Part shown: positions 1 to 6,337 of the stretch, piece by piece
How the letters are laid out: each line of letters opens with the position of its first letter
How positions within the stretch are numbered: the stretch's first letter is position 1
Assembly: GCA_017445525.1 (NCBI GenBank)
Contig: JAFSTZ010000269.1
Location: forward strand, 1 to 7,929
DNA length: 7,929 nucleotides
Origin: Eubacterium sp.
GTDB taxonomy: Bacteria; Bacillota; Clostridia; Lachnospirales; Lachnospiraceae
Reading direction: 5' to 3'
Program-made: the position numbers and the translations under genes
The notes under the pieces: generated by a model
Seen by the model: only the letters and a program-made list of their open reading frames with translations
Databases searched by the model: none
Told to the model about the DNA's origin: nothing

Positions 1-1294
1 AGGCAAAAAACTCTATGTTGTTGACGCGTTCTGCGGAGCTAACAAAGACACTCGCATGGCAGTTCGTTTCATCGTGGAGGTTGCTTGGCAGGCACACTTT
101 ATCAAGAATATGTTTATCCAGCCTACTGAAGAGGAGTTGGCTACATACGAGCCGGATTTCGTTGTATACAACGCTTCAAAGGCAAAGGTTGAGAATTATA
201 AAGAGCTTGGCCTGAACTCAGAGACAGCAGTTGTGTTCAACATCACCTCACGCGAGCAGGTTATCATCAATACCTGGTACGGCGGTGAGATGAAGAAGGG
301 TATCTTCTCCATGATGAATTACTATCTGCCGCTGAAGGGCATCGCAGCTATGCACTGCTCTGCAAACACGGATATGGAAGGCAAGAACACAGCAATCTTC
401 TTCGGACTTTCCGGAACAGGTAAGACCACTCTTTCCACCGATCCCAAGAGACTTCTCATCGGAGATGACGAGCACGGCTGGGATGACAACGGAGTGTTCA
501 ATTTCGAGGGCGGATGCTATGCAAAGGTTATCAACCTTGATAAGGATTCAGAGCCCGACATCTATAACGCTATAAAGAGAAATGCGCTGCTTGAGAACGT
601 CACTGTCGATGCAAACGGAAAGATCGATTTTGCAGACAAGAGTGTTACCGAGAATACACGTGTTTCATATCCTATCGATCATATCGAGAAGATCGCACTG
701 AACGTAAACCCTGTTTCCGCAGGACCTGCTGCTGACAATGTTATCTTCCTTTCAGCAGATGCGTTCGGAGTTCTGCCGCCGGTATCTATCCTTACACCGG
801 AGCAGACACAGTACTACTTCCTGAGCGGATTTACCGCAAAGCTTGCAGGTACAGAGCGCGGTATCACTGAGCCGACCCCGACTTTCTCAGCTTGCTTCGG
901 TCAGGCATTTTTGGAGCTTCATCCTACCAAGTACGGAGAGGAGCTGGTCAAGAGGATGAAAGCCAGCGGAGCAAAGGCTTATCTGGTAAATACAGGATGG
1001 AATGGAACAGGCAAGCGTATCTCCATCAAGGATACCAGAGGTATCATCGATGCCATCTTAAGTGGAGATGTATTGAAGGCAGAGACAAAGACTATTCCGA
1101 TCTTCAACTTTGAGGTTCCGACAGCTCTTCCGGGAGTTGATTCGGGCATCCTCGATCCGAGAGATACTTATGCAGATGCTTCTGAGTGGGATACTAAAGC
1201 AAAGGATCTGGCTGATCGCTTTATCAAGAACTTTGTTAAGTATACCGGCAATGATGCAGGTAAGGCTCTGGTTTCTGCAGGTCCTCAGCTTTGA
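1..1294 (+). CDS. pckA: Phosphoenolpyruvate carboxykinase (ATP), 5'-truncated by the window edge
   Basis: Cytosolic enzyme interconverting oxaloacetate plus ATP with phosphoenolpyruvate, CO2 and ADP; in fermenting anaerobes it often runs in the CO2-fixing direction. The reading frame is open from position 2 ([18 protein letters not shown]...) and ends at TGA 1292-1294, giving 430 visible codons. The family is about 530-540 residues, so roughly 100 N-terminal residues lie upstream of the window. Visible signatures are the metal/substrate segment YGGEMKKG (about 278-301), MHCSAN with the metal-binding His (about 350-367), the PEPCK-type P-loop [11 protein letters not shown] (404-436), the kinase-2 segment LIGDDEHGW (455-481) with the metal-binding Asp, and TRVSYP with a conserved Arg. 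No frameshift or missing key residue was seen. The ATP (not GTP) class is clear from the P-loop and overall similarity to the bacterial enzyme. It is followed by a structured spacer and probably ends its own transcription unit. Confidence 0.97.
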   Translation, partial: GKKLYVVDAFCGANKDTRMAVRFIVEVAWQAHFIKNMFIQPTEEELATYEPDFVVYNASKAKVENYKELGLNSETAVVFNITSREQVIINTWYGGEMKKGIFSMMNYYLPLKGIAAMHCSANTDMEGKNTAIFFGLSGTGKTTLSTDPKRLLIGDDEHGWDDNGVFNFEGGCYAKVINLDKDSEPDIYNAIKRNALLENVTVDANGKIDFADKSVTENTRVSYPIDHIEKIALNVNPVSAGPAADNVIFLSADAFGVLPPVSILTPEQTQYYFLSGFTAKLAGTERGITEPTPTFSACFGQAFLELHPTKYGEELVKRMKASGAKAYLVNTGWNGTGKRISIKDTRGIIDAILSGDVLKAETKTIPIFNFEVPTALPGVDSGILDPRDTYADASEWDTKAKDLADRFIKNFVKYTGNDAGKALVSAGPQL

Positions 1295-1330
1295 TTAAGG
1301 AAACGCTGATATGATCAGTGTATCCTTAAT
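1294..1330 (+). other. Stem-loop immediately after pckA
   Basis: Long inverted repeat starting at the last base of the pckA stop codon. The outer arms ATTAAGGA (1294-1301) and TCCTTAAT (1323-1330) are perfectly complementary. The inner arms CGCTGAT (1304-1310) and ATCAGTG (1314-1320) pair with one G-U wobble around an ATG loop. A single internal mismatch separates the two segments. There is no T-run after it, so it is not a textbook intrinsic terminator. It is more likely an mRNA 3'-end stabilising or processing structure, or a Rho-assisted stop. The structure is seen directly; the function is inferred. Confidence 0.55.
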
Positions 1331-1347
1331 ACGGATTGATATATGAA

Positions 1348-1397
1348 GATGCCATAAGGATGACAGTGTTTGGCTGTGGCATCATATTATGCTTTTT
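1348..1397 (+). terminator. Possible weak terminator of pckA
   Basis: Second inverted repeat in the pckA downstream spacer: GATGCCATA (1348-1356) pairs with TGTGGCATC (1375-1383), nine pairs with one G-U wobble around an 18-base loop. A run of five T's follows at 1393-1397, but nine bases after the stem, which is too far for an efficient intrinsic terminator. Together with the preceding stem-loop it is the best candidate for where pckA transcription ends. Confidence 0.3.
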
Positions 1398-1400
1398 AAC

Positions 1401-1429
1401 TGTACAGCGGGGTGATGTTATCGTATTAT
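1401..1429 (+). promoter_or_regulatory. Candidate sigma-A promoter for the GGDEF gene
   Basis: TGTACA (1401-1406; 4 of 6 consensus -35 bases) and TATTAT (1424-1429; 5 of 6 consensus -10 bases) are separated by exactly 17 bases. The expected start point, about 1436, would give a leader of roughly 95 bases before the GGDEF start at 1533. It lies downstream of the pckA 3' hairpins, a sensible place for the next promoter. The match is by eye only. Confidence 0.35.
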
Positions 1430-1442
1430 AAACACGCCCCGC
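1407..1442. repeat. GC-rich inverted repeat overlapping the candidate promoter
   Basis: GCGGGGTG (1407-1414) is complementary to CGCCCCGC (1435-1442) with one G-T mismatch, the two arms being separated by 20 bases. The left arm sits in the spacer of the candidate promoter and the right arm at its expected start point, so at DNA level it could be an operator. Alternatively, as RNA transcribed from upstream, it could be a third hairpin of the pckA 3' region. The local run of G and C stands out from the AT-rich surroundings. Confidence 0.4.
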
Positions 1443-1532
1443 ATAAGTTGTATTATGTGTGGGATTTTCGAGCTGTGTGCAGTGACAGCCGTGAATAGTA
1501 AAGCTTTGAAAGCGAACACAGAAGGGCGACAG

Positions 1533-2621
1533 ATGAATGCTATAAGCAAATTTAGGGAGTATATGGCTGCTAAACCGCTGGATTCGAGAGTATTTATGAT
1601 CGTACTTGCGGTGGGATCGGTCACGGCCCTTTTTTCTGCTATATTCACCATCATAGAGGGTGTGGGTGCCGGAGCTTCCATATCAACCCTGGCATGTGTT
1701 GTGGCTCTTATAGTTATCAGCGTGATAGCATTTGTTTTTGATAAGGAAGCGATCTGTCATATATTGCTCTGTTTTGTGCTTGATTTTATGCTTTTGCCCG
1801 TGGCATTTTTCTTCTGCGGCGGGATACGAAGCGGGATGATGATGTACTTTATGACAGGGTTATATATCATCGTTCCTACTATCACCAAGAAATCTGTCAG
1901 GCTTATAATGTATGTTTTGGCGGGAGTTGCGCTTTCGACAACATTTATATTGGCATATATCGTCGTTCCGGATTGGGTTACACCTATGACGGATACGGCA
2001 TGGTATATAGACACGATAGTATCATTTGTATTGAATGCAGCTTGTATCTACTGTGTTTCGAGTCTTACTGTGCATGCATATAACGAGCAGTACAAAGAGA
2101 ACGAGATGCTGGTCAAAAAGCTGGAATCCATGACGGTGCATGATGAACTGACGGGACTGTACAATCGTCGCGAGCTGTTTCGTATGCTCGAGGATGATGT
2201 GATGAGAGCTGCCGTAGATGATCTGTACTGTATGTTCATGTTTGATGTGGACGAGTTTAAGCGTGTAAACGATACATACGGCCATGTTTTCGGAGATAAG
2301 GTTCTCCGGGAGGTTGCCAGATGCCTCGGCGATGAGGTGGGTTCCGTCGAAGAGGGTGAGATGGCTGCCAGATATGGTGGGGAGGAGTTTGTAGGGATCT
2401 TTCATGATGAGGATTTTGATGAATCCTATAGGCGCGCGGAAGTTGTTCGTAAAAAGGTCGAGTCTCTCCGGTTTATGGAGAATCCGGAGTTCAGAGTGAC
2501 GATAAGCGGCGGAGTGGATCGCTGCAACGGCATGAGACCGAGATACGCCCTGAGACAGGTGGATGATCTTTTGTATCTTGCAAAGACCACAGGAAAGAAT
2601 CAGGTCACCAGAAAGATGTGA
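1533..2621 (+). CDS. Membrane-bound diguanylate cyclase (GGDEF domain)
   Basis: Predicted to make cyclic di-GMP from two GTP at the inner face of the membrane. The 362-residue protein starts with about six hydrophobic helices (roughly 20-42, 48-68, 74-95, 103-117, 124-144 and 160-180), which form an integral membrane sensor of unrecognised type. A short charged, probably helical linker (183-200) leads to a complete GGDEF domain. It has DELTGLYNRR (204-213), FDVDEFKRVNDTYGHVFGD (237-255) with the metal-binding Asp and guanine-contacting Asn, the active-site loop GGEEF (282-286), ISGG (324-327) and the C-terminal LYLAKTTGKNQ segment. The catalytic residues look intact. The product-inhibition site (RxxD upstream of GGEEF) is not present; EEGE occupies it. 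ATG 1533 was chosen because AAGGG (1522-1526) lies six bases upstream; a longer in-frame ATG at 1455 has no ribosome binding site. No EAL or HD-GYP partner is in the window, so the process it controls is unknown. Confidence 0.9.
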   Translation: MNAISKFREYMAAKPLDSRVFMIVLAVGSVTALFSAIFTIIEGVGAGASISTLACVVALIVISVIAFVFDKEAICHILLCFVLDFMLLPVAFFFCGGIRSGMMMYFMTGLYIIVPTITKKSVRLIMYVLAGVALSTTFILAYIVVPDWVTPMTDTAWYIDTIVSFVLNAACIYCVSSLTVHAYNEQYKENEMLVKKLESMTVHDELTGLYNRRELFRMLEDDVMRAAVDDLYCMFMFDVDEFKRVNDTYGHVFGDKVLREVARCLGDEVGSVEEGEMAARYGGEEFVGIFHDEDFDESYRRAEVVRKKVESLRFMENPEFRVTISGGVDRCNGMRPRYALRQVDDLLYLAKTTGKNQVTRKM

Positions 2622-2689
2622 TCTGATCCTGCAAAACGTGACATGACAGCAAAGACTGTTGTCGCATTCAAAACGAAAGGGATGATAAT

Positions 2690-3577
2690 ATGAGTGATTT
2701 TCAGCTGAGTTGCTGTTCGGCAGCGGATCTGTCGGAGGAGTATTTCAAGGAAAGAGATATCATGTATCTCAGTTTTCACTTTGAGATGGATGGAGTTGAT
2801 CATCTGGATGATCTCGGTAAATCTCTTCCTCCGGAGGAGTTGTTCCGTCGTATGGATAACGGAGCCAAGACCAAGACATCTCAGATAACTATAAATGAAT
2901 ACACGGATTATTTTCGTGCGATACTTTCCGAGGGCAGCGACCTGCTGCATGTGACTCTTTCGAGCGGACTGTCCGGAACATATAACTCTGCTATGATAGC
3001 CAAGGAGATCGTAGAGGAGGAGTATCCTGAACGAAAACTGTTTGTGCTGGATTCACTCGGGGCATCAAGCGGATTTGGTCTTTTGGTAGATAAGCTTGCA
3101 GATATGAGAGACGAGGGGATCGGTATCGAGGAGGTTTACCAGTGGGCAGAGGAACACAAGCTGGAGCTTCATCACTGGTTCTTTTCGACGGATCTTACTT
3201 ACTATATCAGAGGAGGCAGGGTTTCAAAGACTGCCGGAGCTATCGGCTCGATGTTGAATATCTGTCCTCTTTTAAATGTAGATGTTGAAGGGCATCTGAT
3301 ACCGAGAGAAAAGGTACGTACAAAGAAAAGAGTTATAAAAAGAACCGTTGACAAGATGATAGAGTTTGCCGACGGTGGCAGAGATTACAACGGAAAAGTA
3401 TTTATCAGCCATTCTCTCTGTGAGGAGGATGCGCTTGAAGTTAAAAAGATGGTTGAAGAGAAGTTCCCCAAGATATCAGGTACTATCCGCCTGTTCCCAA
3501 TAGGAGCGACCATCGGAAGTCATACCGGTCCGGGGACGGTTGCGCTGTTTTTCTGGGGTAAGAAGAGAGAAGATTGA
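2690..3577 (+). CDS. DegV family fatty-acid-binding protein
   Basis: DegV/FakB-type proteins bind a single fatty acid; in Firmicutes some present it to the kinase FakA for phosphorylation and entry into phospholipid synthesis. Length (295 residues) fits the family. Seen in order: FHFEMDG (29-35) and DDLGKS (40-45), typical of a clostridial subfamily; the carboxylate-binding TSQ (63-65); SSGLSGTY (91-98); LDSLGASSG (120-128); RGGRVSK (174-180); and the C-terminal IGSHTGPGT (275-283). The usual N-terminal DS(T/C)-ADL motif is altered to SCCSAADL (7-14), so the first Asp is lost. A ribosome binding site AAAGGG (2676-2681) sits eight bases before the ATG. It is 68 bases after the GGDEF gene with no convincing terminator between. 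No fakA-like kinase gene is in this window, so whether it acts as a FakB is unproven. The bound lipid cannot be told from the sequence. Confidence 0.93.
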   Translation: MSDFQLSCCSAADLSEEYFKERDIMYLSFHFEMDGVDHLDDLGKSLPPEELFRRMDNGAKTKTSQITINEYTDYFRAILSEGSDLLHVTLSSGLSGTYNSAMIAKEIVEEEYPERKLFVLDSLGASSGFGLLVDKLADMRDEGIGIEEVYQWAEEHKLELHHWFFSTDLTYYIRGGRVSKTAGAIGSMLNICPLLNVDVEGHLIPREKVRTKKRVIKRTVDKMIEFADGGRDYNGKVFISHSLCEEDALEVKKMVEEKFPKISGTIRLFPIGATIGSHTGPGTVALFFWGKKRED

Positions 3578-3634
3578 TCATGTTTTCGAGGACACACTAT
3601 GTTTCCTTAATATAAGTATTATCAGGAGAAAGAG

Positions 3635-4141
3635 ATGAAAAGTAAAAAAATCTATGACATCACGTTTGCAGCCATGGTCGCCGCACTTTATGTGGTACTG
3701 ACTCTGGCATCAAACAGCTTTGGTCTGGCAAGCGGGGTTATACAGGTGCGTCTGTCAGAGGCGCTTTGTATACTTCCCTACTTCACGCCTGCAGCGATCC
3801 CGGGTCTTACGGTGGGATGCCTTTTGTCAAACTGGATAACAGGCTGTGCACTGCCGGATATCATCTTTGGTACGCTTGCAACTCTCATCGGAGCACTGGG
3901 GTCATATGCACTCAGACAGTACAAGTTTCTGGTTCCGCTTCCGCCGATCATCTCCAATATGGTTATAGTACCCTGGGTACTCAGGTTCGCCTATGATGTG
4001 CCTGACAGTATTCCGTACATGATGGTAACCGTAGGTGCAGGCGAGGTTATAGCCTGCGGAGTGCTGGGGCTGGCTTTGTTGTTTGCTCTTATACCGCTGC
4101 GTGGTGCGTTGTTCAAGACAGATAAAGTGGTAAAGAAATAA
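3635..4141 (+). CDS. queT: QueT family (queuosine precursor) transporter, ECF S-component
   Basis: A 168-residue integral membrane protein of the QueT/DUF988 family, the substrate-binding subunit of an energy-coupling-factor importer thought to take up a queuosine precursor such as preQ1 or preQ0. Hydrophobic stretches lie at about 9-30, 44-66, 74-93, 98-119 and 127-155. The family signature VQVRLSEALCILPYF (36-50), followed by PAAIPGLTVGCLLSNWI (52-68) and DIIFGTLATLIGALGS (75-90), is clear. The ATG is preceded by AGGAG (3624-3628) at six bases. The shared ECF module (EcfA, EcfA', EcfT) is not here and is normally encoded elsewhere. The leader of 57 bases after degV shows no preQ1 riboswitch that I can recognise, which is notable since many queT genes have one. 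The gene symbol follows the family name; substrate specificity is inferred from the family. Confidence 0.88.
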   Translation: MKSKKIYDITFAAMVAALYVVLTLASNSFGLASGVIQVRLSEALCILPYFTPAAIPGLTVGCLLSNWITGCALPDIIFGTLATLIGALGSYALRQYKFLVPLPPIISNMVIVPWVLRFAYDVPDSIPYMMVTVGAGEVIACGVLGLALLFALIPLRGALFKTDKVVKK

Positions 4142-4162
4142 TAGAAATCGTTTAATCATGTA

Positions 4163-4190
4163 GGGGAGAAGGACTGGACGGCAAAAAGGG
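4163..4190 (+). promoter_or_regulatory. Unusual ribosome binding region of the carboxypeptidase gene
   Basis: Two purine-rich blocks precede ATG 4191, neither at normal spacing. GGGGAGAAGGA (4163-4173) is strong but ends 17 bases away, and AAGGG (4186-4190) abuts the start codon. No ATG, GTG or TTG lies in frame between the in-frame TAG at 4161-4163 and 4191, so the start cannot be moved upstream. Initiation may be weak, or the RNA may fold to bring the distal block closer. Confidence 0.4.
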
Positions 4191-5048
4191 ATGAATCGGA
4201 TAACACTAACCGTCATAATCGTGTTGATACTCGGTGTGATCGGGTATTTTTGGGTTACTGACTGGTCTCAGCCAAAGCAGTTTGAGGACAGCAATAGACC
4301 TCTTCCGCTAGGTATGGAGGAGGGATCAGCCGGAAAGCCTGCGCAGGCCGGAGATGCCACGACAGGAGCTTCTGCAGAGGAACTGCTTCCGGGAGATATC
4401 TCTACCATCCTTGATCCTTCAAAAAACGTACCTCTTGATACAACCCCGGAGAGTATCACAGTGCTGGTTAACAGAGCATTTTTATTGCCGGAGGACTATA
4501 TCCCTGCCGGACTGGTGAAGCTGAACATAGACTTTGATACTACGGTAGAGTCAGAAAAATACTACCTTCGAGGCGAGGCTGCTCTCCAGTTGGAGAAACT
4601 CGTCAGGGATGCAAGAAGGAAAAAGATAGAGATCACGGGAGTGTCGGGTTACAGATCGTATGCCAGACAGAAGGCGGTCTTTGATGAGAGTGCTCAGGCA
4701 AACGGAAAGGAGCACGCAGATAAGTATTGTGCTCTTCCCGGTTCCAGTGAGCATCAGACCGGACTTGCAATGGATGTCTCAACGCCTGAGATAGGCAATG
4801 TTTTAGAGGAGTCATTCGGTGATACAAAGGCAGGCAGATGGGTAGAAAAAAACTGTTATAAATATGGTTTTGTAGTGCGTTATCCCAAAGGAAAATCCAA
4901 GATAACAGGATATAAATATGAGCCCTGGCATCTCAGATATGTGGGATTAAGTAAAGCAAAATATTTATATGAAAATCATCTTACGCTTGAAGAGATGTAT
5001 AACGTAAGTATGAATAAAGAAAACAAGGAGTGGAGGAACGATCTTTGA
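4191..5048 (+). CDS. Membrane-anchored D,D-carboxypeptidase, VanY / M15B family
   Basis: Predicted zinc peptidase that removes the terminal D-Ala from peptidoglycan stem peptides outside the membrane. The 285-residue protein has one N-terminal hydrophobic helix (about 4-23), an uncleaved anchor or signal, then a low-complexity Ala/Gly/Glu/Pro linker (about 26-75) spanning part of the wall, then the catalytic domain (about 90-270). Catalytic-domain motifs are SGYRSYARQ (152-160); SEHQTGLAMD (186-195), giving zinc ligands His188 and Asp195; and YEPWHLRYVG (243-252), with catalytic Glu244 and third zinc ligand His247. All active-site residues are present. Context gives no sign of vancomycin resistance: there is no vanHAX or vanRS nearby, so a housekeeping wall-remodelling role is more likely than resistance. 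Its TGA overlaps the start of the downstream acyltransferase gene, so the two are probably translationally coupled. The start codon has an oddly spaced ribosome binding site. Confidence 0.92.
   Translation: MNRITLTVIIVLILGVIGYFWVTDWSQPKQFEDSNRPLPLGMEEGSAGKPAQAGDATTGASAEELLPGDISTILDPSKNVPLDTTPESITVLVNRAFLLPEDYIPAGLVKLNIDFDTTVESEKYYLRGEAALQLEKLVRDARRKKIEITGVSGYRSYARQKAVFDESAQANGKEHADKYCALPGSSEHQTGLAMDVSTPEIGNVLEESFGDTKAGRWVEKNCYKYGFVVRYPKGKSKITGYKYEPWHLRYVGLSKAKYLYENHLTLEEMYNVSMNKENKEWRNDL
5032..5036 (+). promoter_or_regulatory. Ribosome binding site setting a TTG start for the acyltransferase
   Basis: GGAGG lies eight bases before TTG 5045-5047, ideal spacing. The alternative in-frame GTG at 5030 directly abuts AAGGAG (5025-5030) and so is poorly placed. 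This favours the TTG, which overlaps the preceding stop codon as TTGA. Confidence 0.65.
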
Positions 5049-5803
5049 GAAGTATAATACTTGTCTTGATCTACCTGATCGTATGTATTTTATCAATACC
5101 GTTTCATCTGGTATTGCTTCTTGTAAGGCTGATAAATCAGCGTGCGGCAGCGGCTTTTTCACAGAAGATCGTATGGCTTGCTTTTAGGCTTTGTATGGCT
5201 GTTTCCGGTTGCAAGAGAGAGATAGTCGGGAGAGAAAAGATACCTACGGACACTGCTGTTATGTATGCGGCTAACCACAGGAGTTTTTATGATATAATCC
5301 TTATGTACACGGTGGTTCCGACGCAGACGGCTTTTATCGCAAAGATAGAGCTGAAGAAGTTTGTATGTATAGCGCAGTGGATGTATTTTCTGAATTGCCA
5401 GTTTATGGACAGGGGAGATATCAAGCAAAACCTGAATGTTATCCTGAAGTCTGTCGATCTGGCAAAAAACGGTTACTCGATTTATATCTGTCCTGAGGGA
5501 ACGAGGAATGCTACAGATGAGCTTCTGGAGTTTCACGAGGGCAGCATGAAGATAGCGACCAAGGCGAAGGTTCCGATAGTTCCGGTTTGCTTTACCGGTA
5601 CGGAGGAGATACTGGAGAAGCATCTGCCGTGGGTGCATCGCGGGAAGATCAGGGTGGAGTTTGGTGATCCGATATATCCTGATAAGCTTGAGAAGGATGA
5701 GCTGAAACACATAGGTGCATATACCAGGGGTGTTATCCAGGAGATGTACGATAAGCAGGTACGGGATAAACAGGTGAAGGTAAAGGCACGGGATAAACAG
5801 TAA
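5045..5803 (+). CDS. PlsC-type acyltransferase (probable 1-acyl-sn-glycerol-3-phosphate acyltransferase)
   Basis: Predicted to move an acyl chain onto lysophosphatidic acid to form phosphatidic acid at the cytoplasmic membrane face. With the TTG start it is 252 residues, the usual PlsC size. A hydrophobic N-terminal helix (about 3-30) anchors it. The four acyltransferase blocks are visible: NHRSFYD (77-83), with the catalytic His78 and Asp83 of the HX4D motif; FMDRGD (120-125); CPEGTRN (149-155), binding the glycerol phosphate; and VPIVPVCFTG (176-185). The start is a TTG inside the VanY stop (TTGA) with GGAGG eight bases upstream; GTG 5030 would add five residues. The C-terminus (236-252) is a Lys-rich tail with the element DKQ three times, encoded by a near-tandem DNA repeat. 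Acceptor specificity cannot be fixed from sequence; another lysolipid is possible. Next to DegV it fits phospholipid synthesis, but degV lies two genes away. Confidence 0.88.
   Translation: MRSIILVLIYLIVCILSIPFHLVLLLVRLINQRAAAAFSQKIVWLAFRLCMAVSGCKREIVGREKIPTDTAVMYAANHRSFYDIILMYTVVPTQTAFIAKIELKKFVCIAQWMYFLNCQFMDRGDIKQNLNVILKSVDLAKNGYSIYICPEGTRNATDELLEFHEGSMKIATKAKVPIVPVCFTGTEEILEKHLPWVHRGKIRVEFGDPIYPDKLEKDELKHIGAYTRGVIQEMYDKQVRDKQVKVKARDKQ
5749..5800 (+). repeat. Short direct repeat encoding the acyltransferase tail
   Basis: ACGGGATAAACAG occurs identically at 5761-5773 and 5788-5800, 27 bases apart and so in frame, and a diverged copy (CGATAAGCAG) starts at about 5749. Each encodes (R)DKQ. 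This looks like slippage or a small tandem duplication at the extreme 3' end of the gene, adding a basic tail outside the conserved domain. Confidence 0.6.
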
Positions 5804-5826
5804 GTCACAAAAAAAGGAGAAGAAAA

Positions 5827-6279
5827 ATGAATGTATTTTTGATAATTATGCTGGTGATAATAGCTATTCTGGTTATCGCATGTATAGTTCTGTATTTCGT
5901 CGGAAAGAAGTTGCAGAAGAAGCAGGATGAGTCGCAGGCGCAGATGGAGGCGCAGTCACAGGTGGCGACTATACTGGTTATCGACAAGGCCAAGATGAGA
6001 CTGAAGGATGCGGGACTTCCGGCAGTAGTTGTTGAGAATACGCCGAAGTATCTCCGCAGGTCAAAGGTGCCGGTTGTAAAGGCAAAGATCGGACCCAAGA
6101 TCATGACACTTATGTGCGACGACAAGCTCTTTCCGCAGTTGCCGGTCAAGAAGAATCTGAAGGTAAAGATAAGCGGTATCTATATCATGGGAGTCATCGG
6201 CCGTGGTGTTCTCGAGGCCCCGCCGGAGAAAAAGGGATTTTTTGGAAAGATCAGACAGAAGGTTTCACTGAATAAGTGA
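5827..6279 (+). CDS. Small membrane-anchored protein of unknown function
   Basis: I do not recognise a family. The 150-residue product has one strong N-terminal transmembrane helix (about 3-25), a basic stop (KKLQKK, 27-32), a short Gln/Glu/Ala-rich probably helical stretch (33-46) and a compact domain (about 47-135) rich in alternating Val/Ile/Lys. That pattern suggests beta strands, for example VPVVKAKIGPKIMTLM (81-96) and LKVKISGIYIMGVIGRG (111-127). The tail is basic (PEKKGFFGKIRQKVSLNK). The helix-then-Lys arrangement puts the domain in the cytoplasm by the positive-inside rule. AGGAG (5815-5819) seven bases before ATG makes this a well-supported gene, starting 23 bases after the acyltransferase stop and therefore almost certainly co-transcribed with it. 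A role alongside the acyltransferase or the membrane is guilt by association only. Confidence 0.8.
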   Translation: MNVFLIIMLVIIAILVIACIVLYFVGKKLQKKQDESQAQMEAQSQVATILVIDKAKMRLKDAGLPAVVVENTPKYLRRSKVPVVKAKIGPKIMTLMCDDKLFPQLPVKKNLKVKISGIYIMGVIGRGVLEAPPEKKGFFGKIRQKVSLNK

Positions 6280-6329
6280 GAAGGCAGCTTCACCTACGGC
6301 GAATCCGCGTATGCCGGGCTTTTGTAACG

Positions 6330-6334
6330 AGGAG
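6330..6334 (+). promoter_or_regulatory. Ribosome binding site favouring the internal ATG of the hydrolase
   Basis: AGGAG sits three bases before ATG 6338 (five if GAGG at 6329-6332 is the pairing core). The upstream in-frame ATG at 6311 has no purine-rich site before it, and the nine residues it would add (MPGFCNEEF) are not family-like, so 6338 is preferred. Confidence 0.55.
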
Positions 6335-6337
6335 TTT

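Noticed and set aside
1455..1532. Longer N-terminus for the GGDEF protein starting at ATG 1455
   Set aside because: There is no ribosome binding site before 1455, the added 26 residues do not look like a signal or domain, and ATG 1533 has AAGGG at six bases.
1443..1532. A c-di-GMP riboswitch in the leader of the cyclase gene
   Set aside because: The conserved c-di-GMP-I (GEMM) sequence blocks are not present, and I saw no other known riboswitch core.
2022..2405. Reverse-strand open frame (127 codons) opposite the GGDEF domain
   Set aside because: It overlaps a fully conserved catalytic domain and shows no domain or start signal of its own.
2645..2663. Hairpin GACAGC/GTTGTC between the GGDEF and degV genes as a terminator
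   Set aside because: Six pairs including a wobble and no T-run after it; more likely chance.
4158..4163. ATG-TAG minimal ORF just before the VanY-type gene
   Set aside because: No ribosome binding site precedes it and such six-base combinations are common by chance.
4191..5048. Vancomycin-resistance accessory gene (vanY) interpretation
   Set aside because: The fold and motifs match, but no vanHAX, vanS/vanR or other resistance gene is present; M15B carboxypeptidases are common in housekeeping wall metabolism.
5159..5710. Long reverse-strand open frame (183 codons) opposite the acyltransferase
   Set aside because: The + strand frame has clear PlsC motifs throughout; the reverse frame encodes a Leu/Arg-rich product without recognisable domains and is a shadow.
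6297..6324. Small hairpin CGGC...GCCG followed by TTTT, as a terminator before the hydrolase gene
   Set aside because: Only four pairs with a 12-base loop, and three bases plus a short T-run after it; too weak to claim.
6311..6337. Earlier ATG at 6311 for the hydrolase
   Set aside because: It has no ribosome binding site; the nine extra residues are unlike the family and ATG 6338 has AGGAG just upstream.
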